The notes under the pieces: generated by a model
The model's input: the letters and a program-made list of their open reading frames with translations, nothing else
Databases searched by the model: none
What the model was told of the DNA's origin: nothing
Shown: in pieces, positions 33,984 to 46,200 of the stretch
Numbering within the stretch: position 1 is the stretch's first letter
How the letters are laid out: each line of letters begins with the position of its first letter
DNA from: Rhytidiadelphus loreus
Taxonomy: Eukaryota; Streptophyta; Bryopsida; Hypnales; Hylocomiaceae
DNA: 64,000 bases
Direction: 5' to 3'
Assembly: GCA_947034895.1 (NCBI GenBank)
Contig: OX344765.1
Coordinates: forward strand, 14,203,001 to 14,267,000
Made by a program: the position numbers and the translations under genes

Positions 33984-35149
33984 TATCTTGGAGGTACACT
34001 AGTAGAAAATGATATCCAGATCAACAAAAAAATCATCAAATTTTTGTTAATTTGGGCACTGTATCGACCATTTTCACAAGTTTTTGTTGATTTGGCACAA
34101 GGTAACAAAATGGTTACAATTTTTTGTTAATTTTGGTAGTACAACGTTCAAAACAACAAAACACTTAGGTTAGTTGCAAGAAACATTCACGTTTTTTGTT
34201 CAAAACTGCGTTTTTTGGTCATAGGATTGGCAATACTATGCAATACTACTAATACTACATTTCAGAAGCGCCCTGACAAATCTACACCGTTGATTGAAGG
34301 TGCCTGCAGATCTACATTGTTGATTTAGTACTATGTTGTACTATGCAGTACTACGGACTACTACGAAGTAGTGCAGAAGCCACTAGGAGCAGAAAAGGGG
34401 TCTGTAGAGATTTTCATTTTTAGTAATTCAAAAAAAATTCATAAAAAATTCATAAAAAATTCATAAAAAAATCCATTTTGCTAGAGAAGACTGTGCTTGT
34501 ATTGCACCAAAAAATTCATGAAGGAAAATTTTCCCTCTTCGTAGCTTTCGCGCAAAGGAAGGTCACTTTGACCCCATGTGTGCAATCGATATGATGCTAT
34601 TTTCATAAAAACTCATCATCAACCCTTTTAGTGTTAGTAGACCTCCATCATGTTTAATTTGTGGCTTCAAATTCGCATTTTTGGGTCAAAAATAGGACTA
34701 AAATCCCCCAAAATGGCCAAGGCAGACACCCAATTGGGGGCAGGTTAAAAATAGTAAACTAATTTTTTTTAAATTGAAAAAATCATCCAAGGTCTGAAAC
34801 TTTATCATCTATCTTCAATCCAAATTTCATGCCAAATAGACAAACAATGCAAAAGTTATGAGCAAAAAGTCAATTTTTATGGGCAAGGGGACAAGAAATA
34901 TGACAAGTGTTTCTTGCAATCACCCCTCAACACTTTTTTGTTCATTTAGACTTACAAAAGTTTTAAGCAAGTTTTTGTCATTTGGGCAATGTTTAAATCC
35001 CCATGGTTCAATTCTATGTACAATTTTCATTAAATTTTAAACTTAATCATTCACAATTCTGTGTTTTTTGAACTCAACAGACTTTGGTAACCATTTTGAC
35101 ACATTAAAATAAATTTTTTGAAAAAACTTTGAACTAAGAAAAGTTAGAA

Positions 35150-35345
35150 AATAAAGCTAAATTTCACCTCTAAAAATCCGTTTGAGATTTGAAGTCTCCA
35201 ATCAAAAGTTATGAGCAAAATTCAAAGAGGAGTTGAAATGGACTTTTTCGTTGACATTTTGAAGCACCCTCTCTGAATTTTGTCCATAACTTTTAATAGA
35301 AGACTTCAGATCTCAAACGTATTTTTGGAGGTTAAATTTAGATTT
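35150..35345. repeat. Inverted repeat (hairpin) inside the inserted element
   Basis: The left arm, with CTAAATTTCACC and TTTGAGATTTGAAGTCT, is matched in inverse by AGACTTCAGATCTCAAAC and GGTTAAATTTAG. It would fold into an imperfect stem of roughly 80 bp. Confidence 0.6.
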
Positions 35346-35500
35346 ATTGTCTAACTTTTCTTAGTTCAAAGTTTTTCAAAAAACGTATGTTAATGTACAA
35401 AAACGGTCACCAAAGTCTTCTGTTTTTACAAAAAAAATGAAAAAAAAACATGCAAAAACAATATAAATGTAATACAAATTCCTTATTAAACATGAACATT

Positions 35501-35650
35501 TCTAAGTGGCTCAATGGTTTAAAGCCTTGGACCTCAATCATGAGGTCCAAGGTTCCAACCTCCATGGTGGTGGTCGCTCGCGGGGTGGGGTTGCCTATGT
35601 GGCTTGCCTGCGTGGATTTTTCCAAAAAAATTATATTTTCAAAAGAATTA
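35501..35650 (+). repeat. tRNA-like SINE or tRNA-derived pseudogene
   Basis: A box A-like AGTGGCTCAATGGTTT (35505-35520) and a box B-like GGTTCCAACCTC (35551-35562) lie about 45 bp apart, the spacing of RNA polymerase III internal promoters. A perfect 12-bp stem (CCTTGGACCTCA and its complement) sits where an anticodon arm would be. An A/T-rich tail follows. There is no proper acceptor stem, so it is not a working tRNA. Confidence 0.5.
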
Positions 35651-35767
35651 TTAGAAAAAATAAAAATAATAAAAATTTGACCAAATTAACAAAAACATTA
35701 ACAAAACAATCAACAATTTTGTGTTAGATAATGTCCAAGTCAACTTGACCTTTTTAACAAAAAAATA

Positions 35768-36468
35768 TCAACACTTTTGTATTGGATTTTTGTTGTTCTG
35801 GTCACTTCTTTTCCAACTAGCAGTGGGCCATTCTTGAATTGCTTGGACTTTATCGGTGTACATTTCTAGTCCTTTTCTTGACACAATCATTCCTAGAAAT
35901 TTCATAGAGCTACAATGGAATTGACATTTGGATGCTTTAGCATAAAGGCCATCTATTGTAGCCATTAGAGAACTTCTTTTACTACTACTTGATGTTCTTC
36001 TAAATATTTTGAAAAAATGAGTATGTTGTCAAGATAAATTACCACTAAGATATCCAAAAGATCATTGAATATGTATTGCATATGTGCTTGAAACTGGGCC
36101 AAGGCATTGGTTAAGCCAAAAGGCATCACCAAATACTCAAAAAGACCGTAACGTGTCTTGAAGGCCATTTTAAATTCATGGCCAAAAGCCATCCTCACCC
36201 GATGGTATGCTTGTCTAATGTCCAACTTAGTAGAAACTTTAGCTCCCAATAAGCGATCAATGAGCTCGGGAATTAATGGTAATGAATATCTATTCTTCAC
36301 TGTGACCAAATTGAGATTTTGATAATCCACGCACACTCGAATTGACCCATCCTTCTTCCTAGAAAATACAATGGGGGTAGAGATTGGAGATTTGGATCTC
36401 CTAATCCATCCCTTTCCCAAATTTTCTTTTAAATATCGGTGAAGTTCCTCCAATTCCATTGGAGACAT
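35768..36468 (-). pseudogene. Gypsy reverse transcriptase fragment
   Basis: Reads [47 protein letters not shown] and [10 protein letters not shown], clear Ty3/gypsy palm and fingers motifs. The catalytic YLDD is YLDN, a loss of an essential Asp, and the frame breaks near 35965. The enzyme is dead. Confidence 0.9.
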
Positions 36469-36825
36469 TGGTCGTAGACTAGTGTTTCACAACTCTTCCC
36501 TTTCCTTGAATTTGATCTTCATATCTAACACTCCAAGAACTAGTAGTTCGTTAGATGCTACGCTCCCTGCATATCCTGATATTCCTTTGGGATTACTCCT
36601 TCCATACCCAATAATTCCAATACTTTTAGCGTGTATAATTCGGCTCCTTTTTTGGACAATCGAAATGCTGTTGTGGAGACCATGGCAAGTGCTTTGGTAC
36701 CGTCACCTCATGACTTGTTGGAACTTTCTCAAACCTCTCTCAAGATTATTGAAAGCCTTGGACTCCATATTGGCTCGTTGCTTTGCTCATGTCAATGAAT
36801 CAGTTGGGGTCATGATGTTGGACCC

Positions 36826-37368
36826 TTACCCTCCCAAAATCTTCTCTTCTTTGAATGGTAATTCCACTTGCTTGGAATTCTCAACTTGCAGAAGGCTAGC
36901 TTCTTTTTCCATTGCCCCACACTTGTTTGGAATGGGTTGTGAACAATTTTCATGACAATAAGATGAATCAAACCATACTTTCTTTGTAGACCATTGAATT
37001 GTTGGATCATGACGTACTAACCATGGTGTTCCCAAGATGTAGGGGAAACACCTGGTGTTTATTATGTCCATTGTCAAAACTTCTCGATGGCCTTCCACCC
37101 ATAACTCCACCTCAGCTTCATGAGCAATTAATCCCAAGTTGATATTTCTGCTATCAACAACGTGAACCTCCCGCGGAACCACTTTGGATTTAATTTCCAA
37201 TTGACAAGTCTGAGCAAACACAAGGTGCATGAATACCCCGGTTGCCCTTGAGTCCACCAAAGTGATAGCTAGCAATGAATTGATCTTTGCATCTAATGTG
37301 AGATGTACCTCTAGATCCATGGTAGCACGTAGGTATAAGGGACTTGAAGAATGCGGTGTTTCCAACAA
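36826..37368 (-). pseudogene. Gypsy aspartic protease fragment
   Basis: A retropepsin-like region with LVDSRATGVFM, where the family has D-S/T-G, then ILGTPWLVRHDPTIQW, the downstream hallmark. The active-site Gly is replaced by Arg. Confidence 0.75.
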
Positions 37369-38147
37369 GGTTAGTGTGGTGGATTGTTTCCCTTAATCCG
37401 GATTGTCTTTGATACTTCCAATGCTCCTCCATCAACTCAAACTGCAAACCAGCAAGCATTGTAGTCTGAGGCATGCATGCTCAGGTACCAAAGCAATGAC
37501 TTTAGTTCTGGGCCCGTCCTTTTCCCAAGTCTTCAAGTTTCCCATTATCTCTCTCCATGGCCGCTAGGGATAATAGTTTTGAAGGATTAACTGGGCACCT
37601 TGCGTGAACGTGGCCAAGCTAACCACACCCCTAGCTAGTACCTCCCTTGCCGCTAAAACTCTAACCACTCAATAATCGTCTTGGCCAACGCTGTTGTGCC
37701 CCCGATCAAATCGAGCTCCATTGGAACCGGATTTATATTTTCAGAGTTCACTTGGAATCGGCCAACATGATCCCTTGGGTTTGAATTAGAAGTAGATGGA
37801 CGTCGATTTTGACGATGCGCCTACAATCGCTCATTGATTCGGGACAACATCACCATCTACTCGTGAAGCCTTTGTGGTTGTGTTTCTGTTGTTTCAATCA
37901 AATCTAAGACTTCATCTTTGAGTCCCTCTCAAAATTGTACTATCAAGCTTGCTTCGTTCCAATCTACTTGTGCAACATGCTTTTTAAACATTGAAATATA
38001 AATAGCCATTGATCCTGTCTAGCGGAGCTTCCCCAACCTATCCTCTGCATTGCTCCGCCGATCAATGTTGCCATACACAGCAATCACAACATCTCAAAAC
38101 ACATTGTAGCTCACCAACAGGTTGTGGTGATGTCCCTCGTCCAAAGC

Positions 38148-38585
38148 CTACAAGATTGGCATTGTCCAATTTTGAGCTGCACTTGTCATATACGAGAGTG
38201 CGTGCATAATTTTGCCCTCATCTGATCGGTAAGCTCTCGGTTTGCCTCGAAACACCAACCACAATTGAACAAACCACTTGTATACCTCCCCTCCTTTCTT
38301 CTCGAAAAATTTCTCGGGTACTGCCACCTTACAATCATACTCCTCCATTCTCTCCCAGGCTCGATCGAGAGCTATTACAACTATTGGAAGAGACCCTAGC
38401 GATGGCGGCATAACTATTATATCCGCAATTTGTTGGATGAAGTGCGGAAGCGTGGCTTGAAAAACAGACTGTATTTGCTGATGGATGAATGTCGCGACCT
38501 CCAATCCCGCCCCTTCCAACGCCAGTGATCTTGCATCTCCGCCTGATCCCTCTTCATCCATACTTTTCTCTAATCCCCAGGTCAA
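38148..38585 (-). pseudogene. Gypsy gag fragment
   Basis: Contains a retrotransposon-gag-like stretch (about YKWFVQLWLVFRGKPRAY and ALSYMTSAAQNW). The C-terminal zinc-knuckle part was not found in frame. Broken. Confidence 0.65.
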
Positions 38586-39015
38586 CGGTTTTGTAACCCG
38601 ATTTCACAGCCTTGATCATAATCCAGGGTCCTCAATCCTTATTTACCCCGACCCCAAACTCCACTAGCCTACATCTATTTCAACCGCACCCATGGAACTC
38701 TGACAGATTGATAGGAAGTAGAAAAAGACAAACCAGAATATTACAACATTCATGGCTGTCAGCAGTCAACCTGTGAGCCACATGAATCAATTCGCTTTTC
38801 TTTTCTTTTGAAAAATCTCCTCACGTTGTTGCCCACTCGCCCCTTGATCAATGTAGATTCGGTTCATTTCTGGTAGTCTCCTTGGGCTCTTCGACCAGCA
38901 TTGTTTGTGGGTACCTCCAAACAATTATTTTACCTTCAACTTCCTTTCTCCTAATCAAAGCTTGATCTGCAGCAACATGTAAACAACAATATCCCCACAT
39001 CGAAACCTTAGCCAC

Positions 39016-41366
39016 CACTACAACAACAACAATGTTTTATGACTGCAAAATATGACTGAGGATGACTAGCGACTACTCGCAGTCATATTCTTGGAGGTCA
39101 ATACCTTGGGGAGAAATATGACTGCAAAATATGACTGCCAGTCGTTTTTGGGTCTTGTACTTTACGGGTATATATTATACGTCTATTGGGAACACCAAAG
39201 TATTTCATAAGGAACGATAGGGAACTCGTTTGAAAACATTGAGTTATATTATTAGTCATATTTTCATGGTAGTAACATTGTTTTTTGTTTTTGGGCAACC
39301 TAAGAAAAACATGGACAATCAAAAAAAATATAGACAAGCCATTGTTTAAAATTTTGAAACCTAATCACCACTTTTTAAGAGTTTTGAAACCCTAGCCACC
39401 ACTTTTTAGGGTTTTGAAACCCTAGACACTACTTCTTTTGACTCTTTTTCCTTAACTTTTGTTGTCTCTTAGTTCTTACCTATTGTTGTTTCTTCTTTTT
39501 TAATACTAAGTTGTTTTTTGTTACATCTTTATTCTTGCTTTTAGTTGTTATTTTTGTTGCATCTTCACTCTTGCTTCTTAATTGTATTTTGTTGCATTTT
39601 GAGTTCACTCTTGTTTCTTAGTTGTTGTGTTTTGTTGCATCTTGAGTTCACTCTTGTTTCTTAGTTGTTGTGTTTTGTTGCATCTTGAGTTACTTTTACT
39701 TCTTAGAGCTGTTGTCTTTTGTTGCATCTTCACTCTTGCTTCTTGTTTTTTTCTTTTTACATCTTAATTCTTTCTTATTATTATTTCTTATTTCTTACTT
39801 TTTATTCTCTCTTTTTGTTTCTTGTTTCTTTTTGTAGCATCTTAACTCTTTTTTGTTGTTTCTTGTTACCTCTTAGTAGTTGCTCCTTATTGTTTCTTGT
39901 GCATCTTAACTTGTATTTGTTGTTATCTTTTAGCATTTGTTGCCTTTTTTCTTCTTGTTCCTTGTATCACCATTGTTTTTCTTCTTACCCTAAATTTGTA
40001 TTACATATTTTCTATTGTTGTAAACTTTTGAAGATTGAGCTTTGTTGTATGTTCATTAAAAATTAACCTCCTATTTCTTTAATTGTATATGCAGGCAACA
40101 AAATTGGAACAAAGTCGTTGGAGGCTACTTGCAACTCACTTCATATTATTGTAAAAAATATAGTCTCTATTGACTTGTGTAAATAATTCATTGTGATATA
40201 CATATTTTATATTTGTGACTAATAAATTATAAATGTCATTGAAAGGAGTCACATTCCTTCTTATATATTCCTTCTCCAATATAATTGTTTCTTGTATATC
40301 TTTAAAATCATATGTATTTGTTTTTAACTACATGAAATCTTTTATTCAATTGTTAAATCATTTTAATGTATGATTGCAATGTGTCAAATCCATTTAAAAT
40401 GTATGGAAAACATGATTGTAGTTTGTAATTGAAGCTATTTTGAATCTCAATCACCTCAATCACAAATAGCACACACAAACCTAAAAAATATGATTGTTAA
40501 TCATCTGGAATATCACTTGCTTGAGTTATATTTCATAATATATATTGGCCAAATATGACTACCTATAATCATATAATGCTCATAGTTATGTACACCAAAA
40601 TATGACTATGTTTCCTAAAACATGATTGCAATCAATCATAAAATTACCAATGACATCCACGTGAACTACCATGCCAACTGAGAATATGACTCATGAGAGT
40701 CATATTCCACATTGTTCAAAATATAACTCAAGAGAGTCATATTCCAACATTAGCTAAAAATATGACTCACTTGAGTCATATTTTACATCAACAAAAAATA
40801 TGACTCACAACAGTCATATTCTACATCAACAAAAAATATAACTCACCATAGTCATATTCCACATCAACAAAAAATATGACTCACCGTAGTCATATTCCAC
40901 ATCAACAAAAAATATGACTCACCACAATCATATTCCATAATAACAAAAAATATGACTCACCGCAGTTAAATTCCATGTCATCAAAAAATATGACTCAACG
41001 CAGTCATATTTCACAGTAACAAAAAATATAACTCACCTCAGTCATATTCCATGTCATCAAAAAATATGACTCAACGTAGTCATATTCCACGTAGGATTTT
41101 TTCATCTATCTGGGCAGCTCAAGAAAAAGTCAAAGATAGTCAAAATATACGCCTTGTTGGCATACTATGGCTAATTATAGGTATTTATACCCCTCAACTT
41201 ATATGACTGCCAATATGACTGATGTCTGAAGCGACTGCTTCTAAATGACTGTAGTCAGTCATATTTCGAGTCATCTACAGTGATTTCTACGTGAGTCATA
41301 TTTTTTGATTTTACAACTCACTGCAGTCATATTTTGCAATCATAAAACACTGCTTTTGTTGTAGTG
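39016..41366. mobile_element. Non-autonomous CACTA-type transposon, 2.35 kb
   Basis: The left end is CACTACAACAACAACAATG and the right end on the other strand CACTACAACAAAAGCAGTG, with both TIRs continuing through GTTTTATGA and TGCAAAATATGACTG (over 40 bp). The 3-bp target duplication CAC lies at 39013-39015 and 41367-41369, as expected for CACTA/Spm elements. There is no transposase; the only open frame is a Leu/Phe/Ser-rich low-complexity run. It sits in the 5' leader region of the gypsy element. Confidence 0.88.
40680..41095. repeat. Palindromic subterminal repeat array of the CACTA element
   Basis: About eleven units spaced about 37 bp, each with ATATGACTCA, a short variable centre, then AGTCATATT, so every unit is an inverted repeat. 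CACTA/Spm elements carry subterminal arrays bound by their accessory protein; the palindromic form is notable. Confidence 0.8.
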
Positions 41367-41489
41367 CACTCATCGGAGAGCTCAGTTGGTTTCCAAAATG
41401 GAATCTATACTTGATCATCAATCTTCACTATGGCAATTCTCAGTCCACATCTCGTTCCGTGAGCGTGGACATTCATAGACCTTGCATAA

Positions 41490-42222
41490 TGTTAGAACCT
41501 GAATTGGCAAATCATGTTCGTGTCAACAATCCATCCTTCTCGCCTTGCCTCCCACTTCGAATCATCATTGTCAAACATGCAAGAATCCCTCTCTCTCTCA
41601 TGGTCTTGCTTCCAGACATGGAAGGAATTCAATTGAGCATGCACTATAACAAAAGTTGGTAAAAAAGAACCGCACTCAAAATTGAGTGCGGTTCTTTTAA
41701 CCACTATTATGCGTAGGCCCTAAACGACTACAAAATCTTCTTTTTGGATTTCTGAACTCAATTTTTTGAATTTCTAGGCGTATAATGCACCGTTGGAAAG
41801 ATCTTGAAAATACCTTTTCAACGATGTATTATACGCCCAGAAATTCAAAAAATTGAGTTCAGAAATCCAAAAAGAAGATTCTGTAGTCGTTTAGGGCCTG
41901 CGCAGAATGGTGGTTTAAAGAACCACACTCAATTTTGAGTGCGGTTCTTTTTTACCAACTTTTGTTATAGTGATGAAACCTTTGCAAGAACAACACTCCA
42001 TTCAATCATGTGAAGAGCTAAGGAAGCTTAAATGTGTAACATTCTCTCATATTAGCAATATACAAGGTGAGAGAGAAGTCCCTTTCACTGAACTTTAAAA
42101 GAGACGACAAGAGATTTGAGTCCAACCACCATAACTACCATGGGGTTTATAACTACCTCCTATGTTCTTCCTTTTCCATGGGGAATTGTCATCTAGTTCA
42201 GATGTACGACAAAGTCATAACA
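41490..42222 (-). repeat. Gypsy 5' LTR, interrupted by a MITE
   Basis: About 399 bp of LTR plus a 331-bp MITE and its 3-bp duplication. Aligns with 31415-31820 on both sides of the MITE. Confidence 0.87.
41642..41972. mobile_element. CACTA-type hairpin MITE, 331 bp
   Basis: The ends CACTATAACAAAAGTTGG and their exact complement are flanked by the 3-bp duplication ATG (41639-41641 and 41973-41975); the intact LTR reads GAGCATGAAACC at the target. The whole element is nearly self-complementary: arms of about 150 bp meet around 41795-41820, and each arm carries a smaller palindrome built on GAACCGCACTCAA. It would fold into a long hairpin. Confidence 0.9.
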
Positions 42223-42535
42223 TGACTTACTAAAACAATTTAGATTTTGGAGAGTTAGATATTGTCAAGGACAAAAATTTATAAATAGTCTTACTAAAAT
42301 CATTTGAGATTTGAGATTTTCAGGGGCAAGATAAGTTATGCACAATAGGTCATCAACAATTTACAGGGTCACCACAATGATGTGGTTTTAATGCTATCAA
42401 CTCTATATGTCATACATGTTGATTGTCAAGTTCTAATCTAGATTTGTTGTTCTGTTGACTTCATTTCAAGACCTTGGTTGGCATTGCACTTCTATTAACA
42501 AGAGTGTTCATGATAACATTGTAGATACCAGACCA
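42223..42535. other. Duplicated spacer between the gypsy and MULE insertions
   Basis: Matches about 1977-2235 downstream of copy A. Its last 12 bases (42524-42535) are the left target duplication of the MULE-like element. Confidence 0.75.
42524..42535. repeat. MULE-like element target-site duplication, left
   Basis: GATACCAGACCA, repeated exactly at 57930-57941. The first base could belong to the element, giving 11 bp. Confidence 0.85.
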
Positions 42536-42606
42536 ACGTCGCTAATATGTGAGCAGGGAGCGGGGAGCAGCGAGCGGGGAGCAGCAAGTTGTGAGCGGTG
42601 AGCATT
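42536..42606. repeat. Left terminal inverted repeat made of heptamers
   Basis: From 42551 to 42606 the sequence divides into eight consecutive 7-bp units, seven of them beginning GAGC (consensus GAGCRGS). About 40 bp starting TATGTGAGCAG match the right end in inverse; the outermost 10-12 bp match poorly. Confidence 0.8.
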
Positions 42607-43214
42607 GTTTTAGGATGAAAAAACATAAAGTTGGATGAAAATGGATGGAAGTAGATGAAAAATGAATGAAAATAGATGAATTTCGGATGAAAATAGATGG
42701 AAAAAATGGATGGAACTGAATGCAATAATGAAGGACAATGGATATTAGAAGTGAATGAAAGAAAGTCAAAATCAAATAACATTCCACTTTAAACCATTCA
42801 AAATTATAATTTTATTGTTACGATGCCTATGACCGTGAAAGTAAATTGTTTTAAGACTGTCAAAGTTTAGAGTTTATTTTTATTTTTTATGCCATATAAT
42901 TAATCTCAAATAGACCTATTATCGTGGACATTTTTAGAATTGATGACTATATAGACTTTGTGCAAAGAAGAAATGAGAATTCTAATCCTGAACCAAAAAA
43001 TAAAGGTTTTCTGTTCTTGTTTTTAATACAAAAAAATTTAATTCAATATACTGTAATGGTTAAAAAAAGGCACAAACACATGATATTTTTGATAAAATAT
43101 TATAAGTTATAATGCAAAAAATAGGTAAAATGAGGATAAGAGAAATCATTCAATAGTCTGAATGCCACAAGTGCAAGCAAAAGTGAAATGGAAGTAGTGG
43201 CCCTTTTAGTCTCA
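42607..43214. other. Gene-free subterminal region of the MULE-like element
   Basis: Contains repeated GGATGAAAATAGATG-type units (42610-42720), possibly subterminal repeats, and then the 3' UTR of the transposase. Confidence 0.5.
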
Positions 43215-46200
43215 CTACATATTCATTGATGAGCACACAAGGTACAAAAGTTGATACTGTTTTGCAATAACAAATCTATTGTAATCTAAAACTAAATGAT
43301 TCAATATCCCACTGAGAAGAATCTTCTCGACTTCATTGAAACTTAAACTTGGGGCATGAATGAAAGCATCTATTGTTGACTGAAGGTTGCAAATGACAGT
43401 GAAAATAAAATAGAGATGCTTACAATTTGCCCACTGTCCTCGCTTGCCTAATGACTTTATAGTCATTTCTTTGAAATATGGACACGAGCACTCTGGAAAT
43501 GATGAAATGGTAAGCATATATTGCTCAATCTTTGGCTCTAATCCAGAATCAAGGCAAACAATGCAACCAAATCCAGGGTGAGGAACCATTGTTACTCGAC
43601 GAATGTGTGCTTTTAGTGTAATTGCAGATGCGCAATTGTTTGTGTGTTTTACTGTTGGTGCCTTTAGATTCCGACGAATACTTTTCCCTGACCGAATTTG
43701 GGGATGCTCATCCGGTAAACCTGGAATAGGATATGAGGAGACCAAATCTAACCCGGCTTCTCCACCAAACAGTCTTCGAGGTGAAATAACTTCACGTTGT
43801 GGAAGTTGAAAGCCAACTGTTTCAAATGCCAAAACTTCTTGTTTTGACAAATTGGTACCCATTTTGACAGGCCATATGGCAGGAACATTAGGTCTTGACA
43901 ATACCCACTTCCGACTGGTCCCCTTCATACAACGTTCAATATCGTCATTGCAAAAGAAAAATTGCATTTGTTCATTTCGATTTTTCTTGTAATTGGTCAT
44001 CATACCTGTGTACATTGGTGCTGCTGTGGCCTTGTTGTTTTGAACAATCTTTGCTGTACACTTCTTCTTTGAAATAGCTTGGAGGGCAAAACAAGCCTTT
44101 GCTGAGGTTTTGGGAAGCCTTGCAATGTGCCACTGAAACTCGTCACAGTTGCTCTCTTGAATTGCTGACACATGAGGAATTCTGTGAGTAAAACCTTCCC
44201 TGGAATTGTCTTGAACTGCCATTGGATCTTCAATCTCTCTGTCTACACTTGGAAAAATGTCTTCAACAATAGGATTCAAGTTTTGAGTGCTTGTAGAAGC
44301 TTTCTTTGACCTCATATGTGGATTAGAAAAATTCACTTTGTCTGGGCGGTGTGAATCATATTCACAACCCAATGGCATATCTGGTTTGCGTTTCTGCGAT
44401 CCAAACACTTCCTCACCTTCAAGACGAGGCTCTCTATTAAGAAACTCCTCCACTCCTGGAATATTGGACATAGCTTCGGTAAGCACCTTTGGATTTCCTG
44501 ATCTTTGAGCTGATCGTTGAGCAACTCGAAGTAGTAATTCTTCCTTTCCTGGTCCTGTTCCAGCCTCATTGCCTTTAAGGTATTGATAATACTTGACCAT
44601 TTGCATAAAGGCTCTTACATAGTCGTCAACAGTGGCAATGTACAAATCGTTTCCACGATTTCCAGATTGTTGAAGCCACTTGTTATGGACAGTTTCAACT
44701 AGATTGCAGGAAGGCATTTCTGCAAGCTCAGATGTACTAAGATCCTGAAATGAAAAAGCAAAAATACAAACTTTGTTATAAAAAAATTTAAATGTGTTGT
44801 AAGTAAAATATTATTGCTATTAATACTCATAGTATGACTAATAATCTAGGTAGGAAGGAAATTATAAAATAAAACAAGAAAAGACCATAAACTTTCCATC
44901 ATCAATAATAAAAAAAATAACCTTACTCTCCAGTTCATGTGGTTTTGTATAAAAGAACTAGGGGAGGAAGTTAAGTTATGGCTATGCTACCAATGCAGTG
45001 ACTAGATATGCTTCAATTTAGTTTAGGGGTTGTACAAATAAAATAAAGAATAACTGAAGTCTCAGACCACTTGTTGACGAGTGGTCTTGGTCTCTAATTT
45101 AATTCAAAATGCTTGATAAATAATACTGTGAATACTAATCATCTATACTCTCTCTGATGAATCATTTATAGCAATTATAAAAACAACAATGAATATATAC
45201 TATACATCCATTTACAATTTGACATTGTCAAATTGATTAGTAATGATTATAAAATTAAATTTTGAATTTTTTTATTATTGAAACAAATAGATGTTTGAAG
45301 TACAATTGATGAAGAATAGATACTTACAAGTTGCTGAAATCCTCCCCATTGGCGGTAACGGAAATGCCAAAACGATAGCCAAAGTTCTAATCGATGAAGT
45401 CCTTCTTTAGTTGTGGCACCAGATGACAACCACCAAGCTTTGATGGCAAGATATCGAGTTTCTGATTCTTCAGAGGAAACAACATTCTTGTATTGTTTGC
45501 ATAGCAAACGATGTTGATCTTGTAAGTCGGATCGAATATCAGCTTTTGTGTGTTTTTCCATTGATTGAGTCCAATGGAAGAGGCAAGTCCTTTCTTGATT
45601 TTCCATTGGAACACTAGTGTCGCCTGACCCATAAATTGTCCTTACAGCATTCCAATTGGCTTGAGCGGTGTCAGCCATGAATCCCTTGAATTTAGGGTGG
45701 GATACACCATGTCTTGCAAGAACTGAATTTAAGTTTTTCCAAAACACAATTTGAGCAGCGCAATCTTCCAATTGCATATCGCAAACAGCAATAGTCATAA
45801 CGCGACAATACATGGAGTCATAAACATGACATGCCATAGTAGTCCAACCTTTAACACGTTTGACATGATCAAACATCAACCAAGCATCTTGAAGATCTCC
45901 GCCAGGTTGCATTCGCTTGACCAAATCCACTCCACTACCAGGTCCAACTTTTGACATTTTGAATACAAAAACTTTATCCATATCCGACCCTTGTCCTGGA
46001 AATTTATTCTCTTGAACAAATGCCCAAGTGCTTGTCCCCCTCAATTTCGTAATGCTATCCATAACTCCAAACCTCCTTAAGTATTTGAACGAAGTTACCT
46101 CATTTCGAATGTTTGGAGAGCTGAAGTACTTGCACTTGTCAAGAACTGGAAGCAGTTCATCAATGTTGAAGGTCTTCAGCGGAACGCCATCTAGACGCAA

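Larger units (their letters stand above)
33997..35825. mobile_element. Inserted element with CACTA-like ends splitting the gypsy pol
   Basis: It interrupts pol between the IQEWPT region (35768-35965) and the KEVQVFLGF region (33983). The ends are imperfect inverted repeats of about 35 bp (left CACTAGTAGAAAATG, right on the other strand CACTGCTAGTTGGAAAAG, both ending in ACAAAAA). Inside is an inverted repeat (about 35150-35345) and a tRNA-like SINE. I found no clear target duplication, so the superfamily is tentative. Confidence 0.55.
31415..42222 (-). mobile_element. Ty3/gypsy chromodomain retrotransposon, decayed and nested
   Basis: LTRs at 31415-31820 and 41490-42222 both run TG...CA and share the TTAGAACCTGAATTGGCA start. 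Flanks are TGTCT (31410-31414) and TGACT (42223-42227), a 5-bp duplication with one change, and the unbroken site survives near 1980. The gene order on the - strand is gag, protease, reverse transcriptase, RNase H, integrase and chromodomain. The frame is broken repeatedly, and two insertions (33997-35825 and 39016-41366) plus a MITE in one LTR interrupt it. The purine-rich tract AATGGGGGGTAA next to 31820 fits the polypurine tract. No convincing primer-binding site was found beside the 5' LTR. Clear divergence between the LTRs points to an old insertion. Confidence 0.9.

Noticed and set aside
36482..36955. 157-aa open frame on the + strand
   Set aside because: Antisense to the gypsy pol region; no family features.
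40680..41095. CRISPR-like regular repeat array
   Set aside because: Plant nuclear DNA; units are palindromic subterminal repeats within CACTA ends, and the spacers are only a few bases.
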